Origin: Alphaproteobacteria bacterium
GTDB lineage: Bacteria; Pseudomonadota; Alphaproteobacteria; Micropepsales; Micropepsaceae
Reading direction: 5' to 3'
Length of the DNA stretch: 64,000 nt
Assembly (NCBI GenBank): GCA_020852655.1
Contig: JADZAI010000046.1
Location: 1-64,000, forward strand
Below are positions 1 to 11,372 of the stretch, piece after piece (within the stretch, counting starts at the first letter, position 1; each line of letters starts with the position of its first letter). The position numbers and the translations under genes are program-made. The notes under the pieces are model-generated. The model was given only the letters and a program-made list of their open reading frames with translations. It did not search any database and was not told where the DNA came from.

Positions 1-367
1 CGAGGTTGAGCAGGATGCCGATGAACGGCGTCGCCACGATCAGCGGCACGCCCACCGCGAGCCAGTGCGCCAGCGCCTTGGCGGCGCAGCTCAGTTCCAG
101 CGGCGCCTGGCTCATGACGATGAGGTCGAGCGAGCCGTCGTCCTGATCGGCGGTGAACAGCCGGTCCAGCGTCAGCAGCGACGCCAGCATCGCGCCGAGC
201 CAGAGGATCGCCGGCCCGATCTTGCGCAGCAGCGCGATGTCGGGACCGAGCGCGAACGGGATCACCACCACCACGGTGAGGAAGAACAGCACGCCGATCA
301 GCGCGCCGCCGCCGGCGCGCAGCGCGATGCTGATATCGCGGCGCATGAGGGCGGCGAGCGCGGTCAT
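1..367 (-). CDS. ccmB: Heme exporter permease CcmB (3' end beyond window)
   Basis: Membrane permease of the CcmAB(CD) complex of system I cytochrome c maturation in the inner membrane. The visible 122 residues begin MTALAALMRRDISIALR, followed by a first membrane segment (about residues 21-41, ALIGVLFFLTVVVVIPFAL), a second (about 52-66), the family-typical motif LDRLFTADQDDGSLDLI, and the start of a third hydrophobic stretch (VGVPLIVATPFIGILL). The frame runs off the left window edge, so the C-terminal half is missing. It lies downstream of ccmA on the same strand, but a 271-base gap with a palindromic repeat separates them. The family call is firm. Confidence 0.9.
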   Translation of the reverse strand, partial: MTALAALMRRDISIALRAGGGALIGVLFFLTVVVVIPFALGPDIALLRKIGPAILWLGAMLASLLTLDRLFTADQDDGSLDLIVMSQAPLELSCAAKALAHWLAVGVPLIVATPFIGILLNL

Positions 368-417
368 TGCGGTCTCCCGTTTTTAAGGAAGCCCTCGGCG
401 CGAATTGCGCGCGTGTC

Positions 418-610
418 ATCCCCCTCCCTGTCCCTCCCCCGCAAGGGGGGAGGGGACATGCGAGGCGAGTTCGGTGGCGATCTCTCGAATGACGACGCCG
501 ACTTTGCCGATTCCGATTCCATCCGCTCCGCCGCGATGGATTTCGAGGCACGCGGTATGCCTAAAGCTGCTCCCTCCCCCCTTGCGGGGGAGGGTTGGGG
601 AGGGGGGGTG
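418..610. repeat. Palindromic C/G-rich repeat element between ccmA and ccmB
   Basis: Two nearly identical arms in opposite orientation, 420-457 and 570-608, each itself a small hairpin (runs of C, then CCCGCAAGGG, then runs of G). They flank a core of about 110 bases without a convincing gene. One arm matches the reverse complement of the other with only a few differences, so the whole looks like a small non-autonomous palindromic element. A similar design occurs at 17606-17741. It fills most of the gap inside the ccmAB transcription unit. Confidence 0.7.
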
Positions 611-638
611 CCTCGCGCAAAGTCGCCATGCAAGGTTC

Positions 639-1241
639 TCACCTCACCCCTCCAATCCGCAATTCGGTCGCGGAAATTCCAAGCGGGCCGTGGGTCGCGG
701 CGAGGATCAGCCCGCCGCCGCGCAGATGCTCCGTCATCAGGGCGGCCACCATGGCCTGGCCGGCGACGTCGAGCGCCGAGGTCGGCTCGTCGAGCAGCCA
801 GACCGGCCGCGCCACCGCGATCAGCCGTGCGATCGACAGCCGCCGCCGCTGCCCGGCCGACAGCACCGCCGCCGGCAGATGCATGGCATGGCCGATGCCG
901 ACGGCCTCCAGGGCGCCCGCGATGTCGGCCGTGCCCTCGCCGAGGAAGCGCTGCCAGAAGTCGAGGTTCTCCCGTACGGTCAGGGAGGGCTTCAGCGCAT
1001 CGCGGTGACCGAGATAGTGCGCCTGCTCGGCGAGCGTCAGCTCGTCCGCGCCGCCTTCGAGCCGGATCGTTCCGCCGGCGAGCGGCAACAGCCCCGCGAT
1101 CATGCGCAGCAGGGAGGACTTGCCGGCGCCGTTGGCGCCGGTCACCGCCAGCGCCTGCCCCGCGGCCACGTCAAGCTCGAGGCCCGCGAAAATCTCGCGG
1201 CCGCCGCGCACGCATTTCAGCCCCTGCCCCAGGAGTTTCAT
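639..1241 (-). CDS. ccmA: Heme exporter ATP-binding protein CcmA
   Basis: ABC-type ATPase of the CcmAB complex, which powers release of holo-CcmE during periplasmic heme attachment to apocytochrome c. The 200-residue length is standard. Walker [10 protein letters not shown] lies near residue 35-43, the ABC signature [13 protein letters not shown] near 126-138, and Walker B with D-loop [12 protein letters not shown] near 146-157. The start [10 protein letters not shown] is the first Met before the ABC fold. It is transcribed toward ccmB, as in canonical ccm operons, but is separated from it by a repeat element rather than being coupled. Confidence 0.95.
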   Translation of the reverse strand: MKLLGQGLKCVRGGREIFAGLELDVAAGQALAVTGANGAGKSSLLRMIAGLLPLAGGTIRLEGGADELTLAEQAHYLGHRDALKPSLTVRENLDFWQRFLGEGTADIAGALEAVGIGHAMHLPAAVLSAGQRRRLSIARLIAVARPVWLLDEPTSALDVAGQAMVAALMTEHLRGGGLILAATHGPLGISATELRIGGVR

Positions 1242-1482
1242 GCGCGCCGGACCGATGGACCCGGAGCGCAGACAAACGATATTTCAGGGGAGGCAAACAT
1301 GGCGACAGACTATCGTAGGGGTGTGGTGGACAGACTGGAAAGATTCTATAAAACCGGAACTTGGTGCGGCACACAATCAGGCCGCGGCGGTCACACGTCC
1401 CTCGCTCCTCTCCTCAGCCTCGGACGGTGCTTCGATACCCCAATAGCGGGTATCTCCAACTTTTTGAATCGGGATCGTTCAC
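1242..1482. other. Intergenic region upstream of acnA
   Basis: 241 bases between the divergent ccmA and acnA genes, which must hold promoters for both. A strong Shine-Dalgarno-like AGGGGAGG precedes an ATG at 1299, but its frame is +2 relative to aconitase and reads through into it without resembling a protein. I see no clear -35/-10 pair, hairpin terminator or RNA gene. Confidence 0.4.
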
Positions 1483-4230
<2,748 letters not shown>

Positions 4231-4271
4231 CCGCGGCCGGCTCACGTCGTACTTAACCGCGTCGCGGTCCT

Positions 4272-4290
4272 TTGCCTTGCGGCTTGGCAA
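4272..4290. promoter_or_regulatory. Inverted repeat upstream of the LuxR-type gene
   Basis: TTGCC and GGCAA arms around a 9-base centre, extendable outward to GTCC/GGAC with one unpaired base. It lies 63 bases before the proposed start of the LuxR-type regulator. The size is in the range of lux-box-like dyads, but it could equally be a weak hairpin after acnA. No run of T follows it. Confidence 0.3.
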
Positions 4291-4352
4291 GGACAGCGCA
4301 TAGTGAGCCAAACGCGGCGAGGTGCCGCGTCTGGTTCCGTACGGGGCACCCC

Positions 4353-5087
4353 ATGGGGTCGCTGATCCTCGACACGATCGATCTGATCGACGGCTGCACG
4401 CGCGCCCATAACGCGCAGAAGGCGGCCGAAGCCTTCTCTGCACGGCTCCAGCCACACGGCCTGCTCGGCGTTGCGGCCCGCAGCTATCGCCGCCCCGCCG
4501 GCCAACTGACGTCCGACAAGGTCTGGGACGCCGCAATCCCGCTCGCCGGCATCGGCCCGAAAGACTGGGAGGGCTCCCCCGGCTATACGTACATCTGCTT
4601 CCAGCAGAACCCGCTGTTACGCGCCGTCGAAGCCGACATGCCGTGGTTCCGCTTCAGCGATCTCGCACCGCATGGCGAGAAGACCTATGGGCCCTATTGG
4701 GAGGCGTTCAGCGAAGGCAAGATCGGCAACGGTCTCGGCATGCTGCACTATGGCCCGCGCCGTCGCGTGACCTCGCTGTCGATGATCTTCGCCGAATTGG
4801 ACTTTTCGGACGCCGAACTCGCCGCCCTGCGCGCTGCTGGCAGCGTGCTGATGGAGCGGGCCGCGACACTCGCCCGCGTGCAGGACGACAAGCCACCGTC
4901 GCTGACGCCGCGCGAGCGCGACTGCATGGCCTATGTCGCCGCCGGCAAGTCCGACTGGGACATCTCGGTCATTCTCGGCATCGCCCAGGCGACCGTGCAT
5001 TTCCACATCGAGAATGCACGCCGCAAGCTGAACGCATCTACCCGCGCGCATGCGATCGCGCGGATGGCGGCGCTCGACATGATCTAG
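4353..5087 (+). CDS. LuxR-family transcriptional regulator with autoinducer-binding domain (LuxR solo)
   Basis: 244-residue DNA-binding regulator. Residues about 20-165 resemble the acyl-homoserine-lactone (autoinducer) binding domain, with spaced aromatic residues (PWFRFSDL, YGPYWEAF). Residues about 178-240 form the GerE/LuxR helix-turn-helix beginning SLTPRERDCMAYVAAGKSDWDIS and continuing with TVHFHIENARRKL. The start is taken at the ATG at 4353 (MGSLILDTIDLI); an in-frame ATG at 4272 would add 27 residues that look non-coding. No luxI-type synthase lies in this window, so it is a solo or responds to a distant or foreign signal. Its stop shares the CTAG at 5084-5087 with convergent pheT. 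Confidence 0.85.
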   Translation: MGSLILDTIDLIDGCTRAHNAQKAAEAFSARLQPHGLLGVAARSYRRPAGQLTSDKVWDAAIPLAGIGPKDWEGSPGYTYICFQQNPLLRAVEADMPWFRFSDLAPHGEKTYGPYWEAFSEGKIGNGLGMLHYGPRRRVTSLSMIFAELDFSDAELAALRAAGSVLMERAATLARVQDDKPPSLTPRERDCMAYVAAGKSDWDISVILGIAQATVHFHIENARRKLNASTRAHAIARMAALDMI

Positions 5088-7483
5088 CCGCGCAGCGTTC
5101 CACCCGTCGCCTTCGTCACCGCCGCAACGACCTTCTGCCCGACCGCATCTATGTCGGCCTCGGTCAGCGTCCGGTCCTTCGGCTGTAGGCGCACCGCGAT
5201 CGCGAGGGACTTCTTGCCGTCCGGCACGCCCTTGCCCTCGTAGAGATCGAACACGTCGACCTTCTCGATCAGCACCTTGTCCGCGCCAGCCGCCGCCTTC
5301 ACCACATCGCCGGCCGGGACCGACGTGTCGATCAGGAACGCAAAGTCGCGCTCGACCGCAGGATAGTCGCTGAGCACCAGAGGCGGCTTGGTCTTCGTCG
5401 CCTTCGCCTTGGGCAGCGGGATCGCGTCGACAAAGACTTCGAACACCGCTGCCGGCGCCTTGAGGTCCATCGCCGTCAGCACCTTTGGATGCAGTTCGCC
5501 GAAGCGGGCGATCACGGTCTTCGGGCCGAGCTTCAGTTGGCCCGAACGGCCGGGGTGATACCAATGCGGCGCGTCGGTCCAGACCGAGAGATTGGCGACC
5601 GGGCCACCCAGCGCCTCGATCAACGCCAGCGCATCGGCTTTCGCGGCGAACACATCGGGCGAGAGCGGGATGCCCGACCATTGCCTTGCGCCGGCGCCGG
5701 CGCGGAGGCCCGCGGCGACCCAGGGCTGCTCGGTCTCGCCGGTGCCGTTGAACTGCGGCCCAACCTCGAAGAGATGCGACGGCACGAGGCCACGCGCCGC
5801 GTTGCGCGCCGCCGCGGCGATCAGCGAGGGCAGCACATTCGGGCGCATCGCATCGAGATCGGCCGAGATCGGGTTGGCCAGCATCAGCGCATCGCTGCCG
5901 CCGCCGAACAGAGCGGCGTCCTTCTTCGGCACGAACGAGTTCGTCACGGCCTCCACCATGCCGCGGCCCGCGAGCGCCCGGCGCGCCTCGCGATAGCGGC
6001 GCTGCGTCGGGGTGAGGCCGGGCTTGGTCACGGCGGTGACGCGCGGCAGGGCGACGGACGCGATATTGTCGAGGCCGTTCAGGCGCGCGACCTCTTCGAC
6101 CAGATCGGCAGCGCCGTGAATGTCCGGGCGCCACGAGGGCGGCGTCACCAGGAAGGGCAAGGCGCCGGTTATGGTGCAGCCGATATCGCCCAGGATGCGC
6201 AGGACGTGGGCGGCCGGGATGTCGATGCCGACCAGCTTCTTCACCGACGCCGGATCGAAGGCGATCTGCCGGCGCCATTCGGGCACCGCGCCGGCGCTGA
6301 CCACGTCGGAGACTTCGCCGCCGCACCAGTCGAGGATCAGCCTGGTCGCAAGTTCGAGGCCGGCGCGGTTGAACTCCGGATCGACGCCGCGTTCATAGCG
6401 ATAGCGGGCGTCGGAATTGATGCCGAGCTTGCGCCCCGTGGCCGCGGTGCGGATCGGGTCGAACAGCGCGGCTTCGATGAAGACATTGACCGTCTCCGCC
6501 GTGCAGCCGGTCTCCTCGCCGCCCATCACGCCGGCGATACCGCGCGCCGCGTGGTCGTCGGCGATCACCGTCATGGTGCTGTCGAGCACATAGCTCTTGC
6601 CGTCGAGCGCGGCCAGCGCTTCGCCGTCCTTCGCGGGGCGGGCGCGCAGGTTTCCGCGGAGCTTGTCGGCATCGAAGACATGCAGCGGCCGCGCGCGATC
6701 GAGGCTGATGAGGTTGGTGACATCGACCAGCGCCGAGATCGGGCGAAGGCCGACGGCGCGCAGGCGGTCCTGCACCCACTCGGGCGACGGGCCGTTCTTC
6801 ACGCCGCGGATCAGGCGGCCTTCGAACAGCGGGCAGGCATTCTCCCCCCCCGGAGGAAAATCGAGTGCGGTGGCGATCGGGGAGGGGAAGGCACCGACGA
6901 CCGGTTCGACCGCGGGCGTGGTCACCGCGCCGAGACCCGCCGCCGCGAGGTCGCGCGCGATGCCCGCCACCGCATTGCAGTCGCCGCGATTGGGGGTGAT
7001 CGCGATGTCGATCACCGGATCGCCGAGGCCCAGCACTTCGGCGACCGGCGTACCGATGGGCGCGTCGGCGGGCAGCTCGATGATGCCGTTATGGTCTTCG
7101 CCCAGCTTCAATTCGCGGGCCGAGCACATCATGCCGTTCGAGGCCTGACCGCGGATATTGCCGGCCTTCAGCTCGGCGCCCGTCACCGGGACGATCGCGC
7201 CCACCGGAGCGAACACCACCTTTATGCCTTGCCTCGCATTCGGCGCGCCGCAGACGACCTGCACATCTCCGTCGCCGGCGTCGACCACGCAGAGGCGCAG
7301 CTTGTCGGCGTTGGGATGCTGCACCGCATCCTTCACATAGCCGACGCGGAAGGCAGCGAGTTCCTTCGCACGATCCTCCACGCTCTCGACCTCAAGGCCG
7401 ATCCGCGTGAGGACGGTCAGGATGTCGTCGAGGCTCGCACCCGTATCGAGGTGCTCCTTGAGCCAGTTCAGCGTGAACTTCAT
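5084..7483 (-). CDS. pheT: Phenylalanine--tRNA ligase beta subunit
   Basis: Large subunit of the alpha2-beta2 phenylalanyl-tRNA synthetase. 799 residues. Begins [17 protein letters not shown], followed by an EMAP-like tRNA-binding domain (about 40-150, with VVCGAPNAR and [11 protein letters not shown]-type motifs, here [14 protein letters not shown]), B3/B4 editing and B5 domains (about 210-480), the catalytic-like core, and a C-terminal ferredoxin-fold anticodon-binding domain ([16 protein letters not shown] near 770). The start at 7483 overlaps the pheS stop by four bases (ATGA), showing translational coupling. Longer upstream reading lies within pheS and is not used. Confidence 0.97.
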   Translation of the reverse strand: MKFTLNWLKEHLDTGASLDDILTVLTRIGLEVESVEDRAKELAAFRVGYVKDAVQHPNADKLRLCVVDAGDGDVQVVCGAPNARQGIKVVFAPVGAIVPVTGAELKAGNIRGQASNGMMCSARELKLGEDHNGIIELPADAPIGTPVAEVLGLGDPVIDIAITPNRGDCNAVAGIARDLAAAGLGAVTTPAVEPVVGAFPSPIATALDFPPGGENACPLFEGRLIRGVKNGPSPEWVQDRLRAVGLRPISALVDVTNLISLDRARPLHVFDADKLRGNLRARPAKDGEALAALDGKSYVLDSTMTVIADDHAARGIAGVMGGEETGCTAETVNVFIEAALFDPIRTAATGRKLGINSDARYRYERGVDPEFNRAGLELATRLILDWCGGEVSDVVSAGAVPEWRRQIAFDPASVKKLVGIDIPAAHVLRILGDIGCTITGALPFLVTPPSWRPDIHGAADLVEEVARLNGLDNIASVALPRVTAVTKPGLTPTQRRYREARRALAGRGMVEAVTNSFVPKKDAALFGGGSDALMLANPISADLDAMRPNVLPSLIAAAARNAARGLVPSHLFEVGPQFNGTGETEQPWVAAGLRAGAGARQWSGIPLSPDVFAAKADALALIEALGGPVANLSVWTDAPHWYHPGRSGQLKLGPKTVIARFGELHPKVLTAMDLKAPAAVFEVFVDAIPLPKAKATKTKPPLVLSDYPAVERDFAFLIDTSVPAGDVVKAAAGADKVLIEKVDVFDLYEGKGVPDGKKSLAIAVRLQPKDRTLTEADIDAVGQKVVAAVTKATGGTLRG

Positions 7484-8571
7484 CGCGTCAGCCCCATGGC
7501 AAGCGAAGGCTGCTCCAGCACCGAGAAGCCGTAATGCTTCAACCAGCGCAGATCGCTGTCGAAGAAGGCGCGGAGGTCCGGCAGGCCGTATTTCAGCATC
7601 GCCAGCCGGTCGATGCCGCAGCCGAAGGCGAAGCCCTGGTACTTTTCGGGATCGAGGCCGCAATTGGCGATGACCTTCGGGTGCACCATGCCGCAGCCGA
7701 GAATCTCCAGCCAGTCATTGCCCTCGCCGAACTTCACGGTGTCGCCCGAGCGGTCGCACTGGATGTCGACCTCGGCGGAGGGCTCGGTGAACGGGAAGTG
7801 CGAGGCGCGGAAGCGCATCTTCACCTGCGGCACTTCGAAGAACGCCTTGCAGAATTCCTCCAGCGTCCATTTCAGGTGACCCATATGCGTGGTCTCGTCG
7901 ATCACGAGGCCTTCCACCTGGTGGAACATCGGCGTGTGGGTCTGGTCGCTGTCGCTGCGATAGGTGCGGCCGGGCACGATGATGCGGATCGGCGGCTTCT
8001 GCGTCAGCATCGTGCGAATCTGCACCGGCGAGGTATGGGTGCGCAGCACGGCGCGCGCGCCGTCGCCGGCGTTGCCGTTCAGATAGAAGGTATCGTGCAT
8101 CTGCCGCGCCGGGTGCTCGGGCGGGATGTTCAGCTTTGTGAAGTTGTAGTCGTCGCGCTCGATGTCCGGCCCCTCGGCGACGCCGAAGCCCATATCCGCG
8201 AAGATCGCGATAAGCTCGTCCGTCACTTGCGACACGGGATGGATGCGCCCCGCGCCTGGATCGAACGGGAACGGCACGGCCGGCAGCGTCACGTCCACCC
8301 GCTCGGTCTCGAGCCGGCGTTGCAGATCGGCGTCGGCGAGGGCCTGCTTCTTCTCGGCGATGGCGGTGGTGACGCGGTCGCGCAGGCCGTTGATGGCGGG
8401 CCCTTGCATCTTGCGCTCGTCCGGGCTCATGCCGCCCAGCGATTTGAGCAGCTCCGAGACTTGGCCCTTCTTGCCGAGCGCCGCCACGCGCACGGCTTCC
8501 AGCGCCGCATCGTCGCCGGAAGCGGCGATGCGTTCGGAGAGGTCGCGCTCCAGCGCGGTGATGTCAGTCAT
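7480..8571 (-). CDS. pheS: Phenylalanine--tRNA ligase alpha subunit
   Basis: Catalytic alpha subunit that activates Phe and charges tRNA-Phe. 363 residues. An N-terminal coiled-coil arm (about 1-95, rich in E/R/A) precedes the class II core: [21 protein letters not shown] (motif near 145-160; here YNFTKLNIP), [33 protein letters not shown], and the C-terminal motif 3 [14 protein letters not shown] near 325. It is first of the pheS-pheT pair and lies 80 bases downstream of rplT on the same strand, the usual rpmI-rplT-pheS-pheT order. Confidence 0.97.
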   Translation of the reverse strand: MTDITALERDLSERIAASGDDAALEAVRVAALGKKGQVSELLKSLGGMSPDERKMQGPAINGLRDRVTTAIAEKKQALADADLQRRLETERVDVTLPAVPFPFDPGAGRIHPVSQVTDELIAIFADMGFGVAEGPDIERDDYNFTKLNIPPEHPARQMHDTFYLNGNAGDGARAVLRTHTSPVQIRTMLTQKPPIRIIVPGRTYRSDSDQTHTPMFHQVEGLVIDETTHMGHLKWTLEEFCKAFFEVPQVKMRFRASHFPFTEPSAEVDIQCDRSGDTVKFGEGNDWLEILGCGMVHPKVIANCGLDPEKYQGFAFGCGIDRLAMLKYGLPDLRAFFDSDLRWLKHYGFSVLEQPSLAMGLTR

Positions 8572-8651
8572 GGATCAGTCCTGGAAACGTGAGAGAGCCG
8601 CTAGCGCAAGGCTCGCGCCTCGCGCAACTGGCCTCGTCGGATCAGGGCTGA

Positions 8652-9017
8652 CTAGGCGGCTTGGGGAAGCGCGCCCTTGGCCTGCTCGACGAGGGCCTTG
8701 AAGGCCTCGGGTTCGCTGATGGCGAGGTCCGACAGGATCTTGCGGTCGACTTCGACACCCGCTTTCGCGAGGCCGTCGATAAATCGGCCATAGGTCAGCC
8801 CGTGCTCGCGGACCGCGGCGTTGATGCGCTGGATCCACAGCGAGCGGAAATTCCGCTTGCGCAGCTTGCGGCCGATATAGGCATTGGTGCCGGCGCGATC
8901 GACCGCGGCCTTGGCGGTGCGGATCGTATTCTTGCGGCGGCCGTAGAAGCCCTTGGCGCGATCGAGGATCTTCTTGTGCTTGGCGTGGGACGTAACGCCC
9001 CGTTTGACGCGTGACAT
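8652..9017 (-). CDS. rplT: 50S ribosomal protein L20
   Basis: Large-subunit assembly protein that binds 23S rRNA. 121 residues, highly basic N-terminus ([20 protein letters not shown]) and the family signature [20 protein letters not shown] at about 47-66. It lies 35 bases downstream of rpmI and upstream of pheS. In many bacteria infC begins this operon and L20 represses it; infC is not present in the 200 bases upstream here. Confidence 0.98.
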   Translation of the reverse strand: MSRVKRGVTSHAKHKKILDRAKGFYGRRKNTIRTAKAAVDRAGTNAYIGRKLRKRNFRSLWIQRINAAVREHGLTYGRFIDGLAKAGVEVDRKILSDLAISEPEAFKALVEQAKGALPQAA

Positions 9018-9052
9018 GTGTCTAAACCTTCAAATTCTGCTGGCGGGGCGGC

Positions 9053-9253
9053 TTACCGGTCGTACGGCATCCACAGCTCGACACGGCGGGTCTCGCTCTC
9101 CGAGATCACCTTGGTGCCGCGGTTCGTGCGGATATAGTCGCCCGAATGACTGATCAGGCGGTGCCGCTTGCCGGCGACGCCCGTCTTCACTTTTCCAGAC
9201 GCGGTGAATTTGAAGCGCTTCTTCGCGCCCGATTTGGTCTTCAGCTTGGACAT
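9053..9253 (-). CDS. rpmI: 50S ribosomal protein L35
   Basis: 66-residue ribosomal protein of the large subunit. MSKLKTKSGAKKRFKFTASG and the central KRHRLISHSG are hallmarks of L35. First gene of the rpmI-rplT-pheS-pheT unit. The preceding 218 bases to vapB must carry the promoter. They also hold short G/C runs, but I see no infC. Confidence 0.97.
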   Translation of the reverse strand: MSKLKTKSGAKKRFKFTASGKVKTGVAGKRHRLISHSGDYIRTNRGTKVISESETRRVELWMPYDR

Positions 9254-9440
9254 TTCGCACCTCTCAGGTCTGAGAGCCCGGACGACGTCAGACCAAAAAA
9301 GGTCAACCCAATCCGTGCCTTGAGGGCCGCCACGGCATGTCCTGAAGCCGGGCCGCCCCTACGAAGAGCGCGGGGAGATACAGGAAGGCCTGTATATAAG
9401 CAAGCGTTCGACTTGGCGGGAGACCGACGGCGCGCTATGT

Positions 9441-9457
9441 ATATCCCATCGGGATAT
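9441..9457. promoter_or_regulatory. Palindromic operator of vapBC
   Basis: A perfect inverted repeat ATATCCC-ATC-GGGATAT centred 23 bases before the vapB start codon. VapBC complexes autorepress by binding such palindromes over their own promoter. A possible -10 (TATGTA, about 9436-9441) overlaps the left arm. No other gene starts here on the plus strand. Confidence 0.6.
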
Positions 9458-9471
9458 CACGTCAGACCATC

Positions 9472-9705
9472 ATGACCAGCTCTACCGTGTTCACCAGCAA
9501 TCGCAGCCAGGCGGTGCGCCTGCCGAAGGCCGTTGCCTTTCCCGAAGACGTGCATCAGGTCGAAATCCTCAAGATCGGCCACAGCCGCGTCATCGTGCCC
9601 AAAGGCAAACGATGGGACGATTTGTTCCTCAGCGGCCCCCGGCTGGATGCCGATGTCCTGACGGAGCGGGAGCAACCGGCGGCGGAGACGCGCGAGTTAT
9701 TCTGA
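9472..9705 (+). CDS. vapB: VapB-type antitoxin (AbrB/SpoVT swapped-hairpin fold)
   Basis: 77-residue antitoxin of a type II toxin-antitoxin pair. The N-terminus (TVFTSNRSQAVRLPKAVAFP) is the typical VapB/MazE DNA-binding segment that dimerises on the operator. The C-terminal half (about 45-77, FLSGPRLDADVLTEREQPAAE) would be the toxin-neutralising tail. Its TGA overlaps the vapC ATG by one base. A palindrome 15 bases upstream suggests autoregulation. Confidence 0.88.
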   Translation: MTSSTVFTSNRSQAVRLPKAVAFPEDVHQVEILKIGHSRVIVPKGKRWDDLFLSGPRLDADVLTEREQPAAETRELF

Positions 9706-10103
9706 TGCTCGCCTACATGCTCGACACCAATTTCTGTATCTACGTGATGAAGACCTATCCGCCGGCGATCCGCGACAGGTTCAACGCACTGGCCGAGCAG
9801 CTCTGCATCTCCAGCATCACGCTCGGCGAGCTGCACTATGGCGCGGAAAAATCGGAACGGCGCGCCGCAAACCTGACCGCCATTGAACATTTCGCAGGAC
9901 GCCTGGACGTTCTCCCCTTCGGCGACAAGGCTGCTGCCCATTACGGCCAGCTTGGAGCCGAGCTCGAACGCGCCGGCACGCCGTGCGGCCCCCATGACAT
10001 GCAGATCGGCGCCCACGCCCGCAGCGAGGGCCTGATCGTCGTCACCAACAACATGCGCGAATTCGCCCGAATGCCGGGTCTGAGGGTGGAGAATTGGACG
10101 TAA
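9705..10103 (+). CDS. vapC: VapC-type PIN-domain ribonuclease toxin
   Basis: 132-residue PIN-domain toxin, predicted Mg-dependent endoribonuclease (family members cleave tRNA or rRNA). Acidic active-site residues are visible: Asp in YMLDTNFC (near residue 6), Glu in ITLGELHYG (near 43), Asp in PHDMQIGAHA (near 99) with the following VVTNNMREFARMPGL. The start is taken at the ATG overlapping the vapB stop (TGATG), in keeping with coupled translation. An in-frame ATG four codons later is an alternative. Confidence 0.9.
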   Translation: MLAYMLDTNFCIYVMKTYPPAIRDRFNALAEQLCISSITLGELHYGAEKSERRAANLTAIEHFAGRLDVLPFGDKAAAHYGQLGAELERAGTPCGPHDMQIGAHARSEGLIVVTNNMREFARMPGLRVENWT

Positions 10104-10121
10104 ACGAACTTGCGCGAGGCT

Positions 10122-10490
10122 TTAGCGCCCCGGCGAACAAGGATCGGCGGGGGCCGTGCGGGGGCTCGTGCTGGTGCTGACGGCGACGACGGCGTCCTCG
10201 GCGCAGCTACGGTCGGTGAGCGTTTCCGTGTCTTCCGCAATGGCTTCCGGTGCCGCAGCGGTGAGTTCGGGGTGTTTCTGCGTGCCGTTCAAGGCGGCGT
10301 TGACGCGACCCCAGGGGAAAGCGACGAGACCGAGGCCGAGCACGAAGACGCCGAGAATCTCCCATCGTGCGCTGCGCCGGCCGGCGGCCCGGACGGGGCG
10401 CTTGGCGAGGGCCTGCAATTGCCGCTGCCGCGCGTCCGGCGGTTCTTCCCGGCGGCGGGCTTTGCTCTTCGACAACGCGGCGCTGGTCAT
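10122..10490 (-). CDS. Hypothetical single-pass membrane protein
   Basis: 122 residues, not recognised. The first 42 residues are strongly basic (SKSKARRREEPPDARQRQLQ), followed by one membrane segment (about 44-61, WEILGVFVLGLGLVAFPW) and an acidic, Ala/Thr-rich tail. The ATG has a good ribosome-binding site (AGGGAAGG, three to four bases upstream). Positive-inside rule places the N-terminus in the cytoplasm and the tail in the periplasm. It converges on vapC with an 18-base gap. Alternative plus-strand frames over the same DNA look random. Confidence 0.5.
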   Translation of the reverse strand: MTSAALSKSKARRREEPPDARQRQLQALAKRPVRAAGRRSARWEILGVFVLGLGLVAFPWGRVNAALNGTQKHPELTAAAPEAIAEDTETLTDRSCAEDAVVAVSTSTSPRTAPADPCSPGR

Positions 10491-10688
10491 GGGCCTTCCC
10501 TGCTGGCTCCCGGCGCAACAAAGATAATCGCGGCTGCGTTCCGGCGACCTTCAGAGAACCACGACAATTTGATTTGATGTGTAGCGCTGCACACAGGGCT
10601 TGCGGCAATCGTGCCTTGCCGACGCCGCAATCGTCCCGCCGCCGCTCAACACCCTCTCCTGCCGCGAAGCGCTCGCAAATTGGCGGGT

Positions 10689-11306
10689 TCAGCGCGGCGG
10701 GCAGGCGTTCGAATCGAACCAGGCAGGGCGCTTCTCGGCGATTCGCTGCGCGCGCTCGTCCAGCGCGCCGGGATAGGGCTGGACCCGGACCTCGAAGTCG
10801 AAGGTTTCGACCCGCAGAGTCTGCGGATCATCGGGGTCGCGCGAGAAGGTCAGATTTCGGACGGCGAGCGTCACGACCATGCCGCGGAGCCAGAAATGGC
10901 GCACCGCACCCCATTCCGCATAGCCGGAGCAGTCGGGCAGCACATGCTCCTTGGCGAAGCGCGCACGGCTTTGATAGCTCGGCGTGGATGTGTCGTCGTC
11001 GAGCAGGTTGCGCTGGCCGATATAGCGCTGCCAGGGGAACAGGTAGCACTGCATGAGGCCGGAATAGGTGAGATCGCCGCCGCCCACATGATCGAAATTA
11101 TGGCAGGTGAGCATGTAGAGCGGCGCACCGCCCGGGCTCTTGATCGTCATTTCGAGCCCGTTCGGGTCGGCATTGGCGACATAGATGACGTGCACCTTGC
11201 CCTCGGTCGCCGCGACGTCGGGCCAGCGCGGCGCCGACGCCCTGGCGCACATGACCAGTGCAGCGGCGATGACCAACGCCGCAAATCCCCTCATCGTGTT
11301 GGGCAT
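10689..11306 (-). CDS. Hypothetical exported protein
   Basis: 205 residues. A cleavable signal peptide is evident (about residues 1-24, FAALVIAAALVMCARASA). The mature part has a pair of Cys in each half (LTCHNF, MQCYLF; DCSGYAE, SNACPP), compatible with disulfides in the periplasm. I do not recognise the family. It follows on the same strand after the DUF169 gene with a 66-base gap and precedes a 198-base stretch without a gene. Confidence 0.7.
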   Translation of the reverse strand: MPNTMRGFAALVIAAALVMCARASAPRWPDVAATEGKVHVIYVANADPNGLEMTIKSPGGAPLYMLTCHNFDHVGGGDLTYSGLMQCYLFPWQRYIGQRNLLDDDTSTPSYQSRARFAKEHVLPDCSGYAEWGAVRHFWLRGMVVTLAVRNLTFSRDPDDPQTLRVETFDFEVRVQPYPGALDERAQRIAEKRPAWFDSNACPPR

Positions 11307-11372
11307 GCCTGTACCTGCTGAGCGGATCGCTACCTAGCGTGCGCGGAGCCGTCGCGCCAAGCGGCGGCCGGA

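Noticed and set aside
1299-1482. ATG with a strong Shine-Dalgarno (AGGGGAGG) upstream of aconitase
   Set aside because: The frame reads on through the aconitase gene out of frame, with no protein-like composition; it could be a leader peptide start, but there is no clear stop before acnA.
9254-9471. infC (IF-3) upstream of rpmI
   Set aside because: The 218 bases upstream of rpmI contain the vapBC operator and no frame resembling IF-3, so the gene is elsewhere in this organism.
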